Made by a program: the position numbers and the translations under genes. 42,168 nt of DNA from a virus, in IMG/VR virus record IMGVR_UViG_3300044733_001878, positions 1-42,168 of that record. One strand, given 5' to 3'. Under the pieces are notes generated by a model that searched no databases, was not told the origin of the DNA, and saw only the letters and a program-made list of their open reading frames with translations. Shown here piece by piece: positions 38,822 through 42,168 of this stretch. Every line of letters begins with the position of its first letter. Position 1 is the stretch's first letter.

Positions 38822-40182
38822 TATTGTATTAATGAGTCCAATACACTTGGTACGGTGCTAAAAGGTAATGTAATGCCTTTTTCCGCAGTAGAAAAAAGCC
38901 TGTTAAACAAAACTTGAAAAGTGTTGTTGGTGTATGTTCCAGAACCACCGTCTAAAGTTTTTGTGATGGAAATGTTGACACGCTGTCCGGTGTACATAGG
39001 CTCTGAATCTAAACCTAGAAGGGAGATGTATGGACCACCTGTGTACAGTTCGTTCATCTCAGTTAGAACAAGCCTGTTAAGCTCAACTGTAACCCCGGTT
39101 TGATTTGTACCATTGCACATGATTCTTAAAAACACCGTAGTTGGTGTTTTAGACCCAACCACAAAGGTGGCACTAACATTTTGATAAACGCCTAAGTTTG
39201 CTGCGTTTATTGAACTAAATAAAACGCTCTTGGCTAGGTATGCGTTAGAATTGTCCACCATAGTGTTGTCAGCAGAATCCACTAAATCTACTGTGATTGA
39301 ACCACTAGACAAGACAGCGGCCGAATTTAATTTAAACCTAAAATACACATGATAAACCTTCTTAGCACTTACATACGATGACACATTTTGCTTTAGTCGA
39401 ACACTTGCTAAGTTTTGGATTTTTAGGCCGTTTGAAGATACGAGCCAGTTTGTTCCGGCTACACCATAGGATGTTACAGCATCCCAATTAGCAGGTATAG
39501 TAGGTGTTGCTGCGTCTGTAAGATTAAAATTACCGTTGGTGATAGAGTTTCCTTCAGAGGCACTGGCGTTCATGTTTACGCGCTCAACTGTAATATCTGC
39601 ACCTGATCCAGATGGGTAGTCGTAGTTAAACACCCCGGTGGCAATGTCTTTTGCTCTAACCGTTAGTGTTTCGTTACCTGCACCAGTGCCACCTGTGAAT
39701 GAATCAGAAGTTACTTCTAGTCTTATATTTTCTGCCAGGGTGTGTTGGTTAGAACCACCATCCGAATTTACAACGGCAACACTAATTAAATTTAGTCCGC
39801 TAGGGTCTGATACAGTTACAGTGTTTAACATCTTTTGAACGGTGATGTTATCCGCCTTCATTTGAGATACTAGTTCTAACAGGCAATCATCTACGGTGGC
39901 TGGTATTAGAGGGTCGTTTGCTGTTACAGAATCTATTAAAACACCTTCCGCCACATTTACAAAAACATCAGGAACTAGATTGCTTACAGAACTAATTTGG
40001 CTATCAATAGCAGGTATGTAATCAAGTACTATTTTAGTCTTACCGTTGGATGTAAACTTATTAGTTAATGTTGGAGATTTTACATTAACTAAGGATTTTT
40101 GAAATGTGTTTATATCGGATATAAACCCACCAATAAGCCCTAGTTTAGTAAATAAACCGTAGGTTCCTGTGTAATCTATCAT
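38821..40182 (-). CDS. Structural protein with a beta-sandwich domain (453 aa)
   Basis: The N-terminal 75 residues are helical (Y-G-L-F-T-K-L-G-L-I-G-G-F). Residues 205-370 form a carbohydrate-binding-module-like beta sandwich beginning with S-I-T-N-G-N-F-N-L-T-D and containing Y-H-V-Y-F-R-F-K-L-N. The start and end are beta-rich with Asn/Thr/Ser/Val. No HK97 signature is visible, but its size and place after the protease fusion make it one candidate for the main capsid or tail protein. A weak AGGAT site precedes ATG 40182. Confidence 0.6.
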   Translation of the reverse strand: MIDYTGTYGLFTKLGLIGGFISDINTFQKSLVNVKSPTLTNKFTSNGKTKIVLDYIPAIDSQISSVSNLVPDVFVNVAEGVLIDSVTANDPLIPATVDDCLLELVSQMKADNITVQKMLNTVTVSDPSGLNLISVAVVNSDGGSNQHTLAENIRLEVTSDSFTGGTGAGNETLTVRAKDIATGVFNYDYPSGSGADITVERVNMNASASEGNSITNGNFNLTDAATPTIPANWDAVTSYGVAGTNWLVSSNGLKIQNLASVRLKQNVSSYVSAKKVYHVYFRFKLNSAAVLSSGSITVDLVDSADNTMVDNSNAYLAKSVLFSSINAANLGVYQNVSATFVVGSKTPTTVFLRIMCNGTNQTGVTVELNRLVLTEMNELYTGGPYISLLGLDSEPMYTGQRVNISITKTLDGGSGTYTNNTFQVLFNRLFSTAEKGITLPFSTVPSVLDSLIQ

Positions 40183-40193
40183 GTTTTATCCTG

Positions 40194-40730
40194 TTAGTTT
40201 GTAGGGGTTGTGCTGTATTCCATTCCACCCATCCAGTCGTAAACAAAGGATGTCCAATCTTCTGTGTTTTCGCCGTTTAGTGAAGATGTATGAGCAAAGA
40301 TATCGTTTCCATCAATAGGGCTTCTAGGGTAGAAAAACCTCTTCGACTTAAGACTATAAATATCCGAATATTCTAACATGTACACTGCGGAACCGCTACA
40401 GGAATATTCCGTAGTTCCTGTGGTATGGTTGACTTCTGGAGCCTCCATGCGAACAGTGTGGCTTATAAGTGTTCTTTTGTTTAAAGATGTGTATTGGCTT
40501 AGGAAAGACGGTATGTCAGGGGGTTTGTTTGACCGCACAAATGAGAACACAACTGTCTCTGTAGCAGTTGACCCAAGTTCAAATATTTTTGAGGATGATT
40601 GCAACCCAAGAACTCTAGTTTTAAGTATGTCGTTTTCCGTTAAATACGACACAGAAATGCTAGCCATAGTGTATGGGAATCTGGCGTGCGCTAGAGATAT
40701 TAACACTTTTCTAGAGTTAGGGTTACTCAT
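40194..40730 (-). CDS. Structural-region protein, function unknown (178 aa)
   Basis: ATG 40730 has GAGGAG eight bases upstream and overlaps the previous gene. Alternating hydrophobic residues (S-I-S-V-S-Y-L-T, E-T-V-V-F-S-F-V) suggest a beta barrel of the tail-completion or head-tail connector type, and the C-terminus has W-T-S-F-V-Y-D-W-M-G-G. No family recognised. Confidence 0.65.
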   Translation of the reverse strand: MSNPNSRKVLISLAHARFPYTMASISVSYLTENDILKTRVLGLQSSSKIFELGSTATETVVFSFVRSNKPPDIPSFLSQYTSLNKRTLISHTVRMEAPEVNHTTGTTEYSCSGSAVYMLEYSDIYSLKSKRFFYPRSPIDGNDIFAHTSSLNGENTEDWTSFVYDWMGGMEYSTTPTN

Positions 40731-41277
40731 CGTACTGCTCCTCTATTTTTCTTAAAAGTTCGGTTAGATGGAGTCCGGGCATGAATTGTTGGTCATGGTA
40801 ACCGCCACTCATCAGCTTGTTAATTGCTAGCATCCAGAACCCTGTGCCACCTTTAGCAGAAGAGCGATTAGCATCTGAAGGTTTGTAAACCTTGTACCAA
40901 CTGTTGAAAGATTCAAACCCAGTTAGCATTACATCATCTTCCCAAACATCCTGTTCAATCCAATACTCTCTAGGTTTTTTAGTTTTATCCCAGGGGAAGT
41001 TTTTAAAAATAAAATTACTTACTTGAGAATTTAGGATTTTATCGAACTTTACTTTATCTTCAGCGCTTAGTTTAGCTCGTTTAGAAAGTTGAGGTTTAGC
41101 TACTACTACATCGATGAACACATCTTTTAATTCTTCCTCACGCACCGGAAGTTTAGGCTTGCCCTTGTTAGGGTTTTTATCTTCTCTGTAATACCGAATA
41201 CTTTTTCTAGGGTATAGAGAACCTTCTACCCTTATTGCTCCACCATTCTCCTGTTTTATTCTGTTGTAATAGCTCAT
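40723..41277 (-). CDS. Structural-region protein, function unknown (184 aa)
   Basis: ATG 41277 overlaps the TGA of the protease/scaffold fusion (ATGA). A Lys-rich N-terminal third (Y-P-R-K-S-I-R-Y-Y-R-E-D-K-N-P-N-K) is followed by aromatic-rich helices (F-I-F-K-N-F-P-W-D-K, F-N-S-W-Y-K-V-Y-K) and an acidic end. Could be a connector or completion protein by position; no motif supports this. Confidence 0.65.
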   Translation of the reverse strand: MSYYNRIKQENGGAIRVEGSLYPRKSIRYYREDKNPNKGKPKLPVREEELKDVFIDVVVAKPQLSKRAKLSAEDKVKFDKILNSQVSNFIFKNFPWDKTKKPREYWIEQDVWEDDVMLTGFESFNSWYKVYKPSDANRSSAKGGTGFWMLAINKLMSGGYHDQQFMPGLHLTELLRKIEEQYDE

Positions 41278-42168
41278 TTGTTTTTATCCCCTAGGTGTTG
41301 TTCAGGGCTATTATCTTTACGATCATTGTTATATTCCTCATGTGTATTCTGATGAGGATCAATTGGGTATTCTGAAGGGTTAGAGCGTACGCCTTCAACA
41401 AATATCTGCTCCATGAAAGATCCGCGCATCTGATCGCTACCTGATCTAGCAGATATAGGTGATAAATCTATAAGATCGGGATTTAGCTGCCCCTTTACAT
41501 AAGTCTTGATGAAAACACCATCCATACTTTCTCCGTAAGTTTTTTTATCTTTTTGGAGATCTGCGAAAAAGCTCTTGTTGTGAAGTCGATTTAAATCAAA
41601 TTTATCCCCAGTTAGAATTACTGAAGCATCTAAAAATCTGTTGTGTAAGTCGGCGTTTTTTTGTGGCCCAAATAACCACTTGGTTAGATCGTTTCCTAAT
41701 AAACTTGCAAGCCCCTCGCCAGTAACATTTAATGGGCTACTTGTGCGGTTTACTTGAATACGCGCGTAACTGCCCATAGCATCAATTTCAAGTTTAAAAT
41801 TGTATTTCCCTGCTGACTGTTGGTAGGGAAGCTTTTTTTGAACTATGTAATAAATAAGGTATTCTAAATCAGATTTATCAGACAAGTTGTTACCATAAAC
41901 CTGAATGGTTAAATTCTCTTCAGTGACAGGTAAAGCAGCACCAATAGCGGCACCAACATTAGACAAGGTTCTCCACCTCTGCATACCTTTACCAGATTCG
42001 TTCATAGTCGCGCTAGCAGCTTTATATGCGTCTTGTGCTGCTGAGTATGTGGTAGGTTGCATACATGTCACGCCTTGGGTTATTTCCAAGCGTGTTATGT
42101 TTTTCATGTTGGGTTTAGGAAAGGTTGTGTAACTGTCTACTGCTTTATTAAGACGATTATCTAAGTGG
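41274..42168 (-). CDS. Head protease/scaffold fusion, C-terminal half (cut by window edge)
   Basis: The frame is open to base 42168. An internal ATG at 42107 exists but has no ribosome site, while the 20 codons before it (H-L-D-N-R-L-N-K-A-V) continue the coiled coil begun at the other end of the window, so the true start is 797. This half adds about 297 residues: a small-residue helix (S-A-A-Q-D-A-Y-K-A-A), a mixed region with Y-L-I-Y-Y-I-V-Q-K-K-L-P-Y and L-T-K-W-L-F-G-P, and an acidic, His/Asn-rich tail. No HK97 capsid motif is seen. Such a long extension after the scaffold part is not standard for the protease family. Confidence 0.65.
   Translation of the reverse strand, partial: HLDNRLNKAVDSYTTFPKPNMKNITRLEITQGVTCMQPTTYSAAQDAYKAASATMNESGKGMQRWRTLSNVGAAIGAALPVTEENLTIQVYGNNLSDKSDLEYLIYYIVQKKLPYQQSAGKYNFKLEIDAMGSYARIQVNRTSSPLNVTGEGLASLLGNDLTKWLFGPQKNADLHNRFLDASVILTGDKFDLNRLHNKSFFADLQKDKKTYGESMDGVFIKTYVKGQLNPDLIDLSPISARSGSDQMRGSFMEQIFVEGVRSNPSEYPIDPHQNTHEEYNNDRKDNSPEQHLGDKNK

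Noticed and set aside
1-42168. An integrated prophage with host flanks
   Set aside because: There are no host genes at the ends, attP is internal and uninterrupted, and the two ends join in frame inside one phage gene.
1-42168. Terminal direct repeats or defined cohesive ends at the window edges
   Set aside because: The first and last bases share no sequence; the edges look like an arbitrary linearisation point.

Overview
The window looks like the complete circular genome of a temperate double-stranded DNA bacteriophage. It carries a portal, both terminase subunits, a head protease/scaffold gene, large tail-appendage genes, a lysis-type membrane cluster, a full replication and recombination set, and an integrase beside a tRNA-derived attachment site. 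The arbitrary ends fall inside one gene: the open leftward frame starting at 797 runs off base 1 and continues, in phase and without a stop, from base 42168 down to 41274. The attachment site is internal, so this is the excised or virion form, not an integrated prophage. The host cannot be named. Promoters resemble the sigma-70 type, Shine-Dalgarno sites are strong, and GC is low to moderate. From memory, several proteins (portal, polymerase, small membrane proteins) resemble those of environmental, possibly planctomycete, phages; treat that as a weak guess.

Layout. A leftward late operon starts from a promoter near 9560. It runs through an ASCH-domain protein, portal, small basic protein, proline-rich protein, 1604-residue virion protein and the protease/scaffold fusion, crosses the origin of coordinates, and continues from 42168 to 24423. 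That second part holds unrecognised structural genes, a Cys-rich 888-residue protein, a run of fibre and adhesin genes (collagen-like, WQP-repeat, Ig-like, TIG/IPT), a zinc-ribbon-like protein, a membrane/peptidase cluster that is probably the lysis module, a methyltransferase-like protein, a YqaJ exonuclease and a GNA1-like acetyltransferase. I recognise no HK97 capsid protein, tape measure or tail tube, so a short-tailed particle is plausible but unproven.

A leftward early operon runs from 22630 to 14811: small acidic proteins, RecT annealase, a DUF669-like ssDNA-binding protein, a primase-helicase, a PDDEXK nuclease, a family A DNA polymerase, a MazG-like dNTP pyrophosphohydrolase and a probable small terminase. 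A ribbon-helix-helix regulator is divergent from it, and its operator candidate sits inside the early promoter spacer. The integrase (leftward, apparently leaderless) and attP lie next to the regulator.

Only five genes read rightward: a C5 methyltransferase with a 52-residue protein, an 89- plus a 42-residue pair, and the regulator. Between the methyltransferase unit and the large terminase gene is an 860-base non-coding region with three kinds of structure: CCTAT/ATAGG dyads (also found beside int), a run of GNA-triloop mini-hairpins, and an array of TGCAGGC repeats. It is the best candidate for a replication origin or another DNA/RNA control locus.
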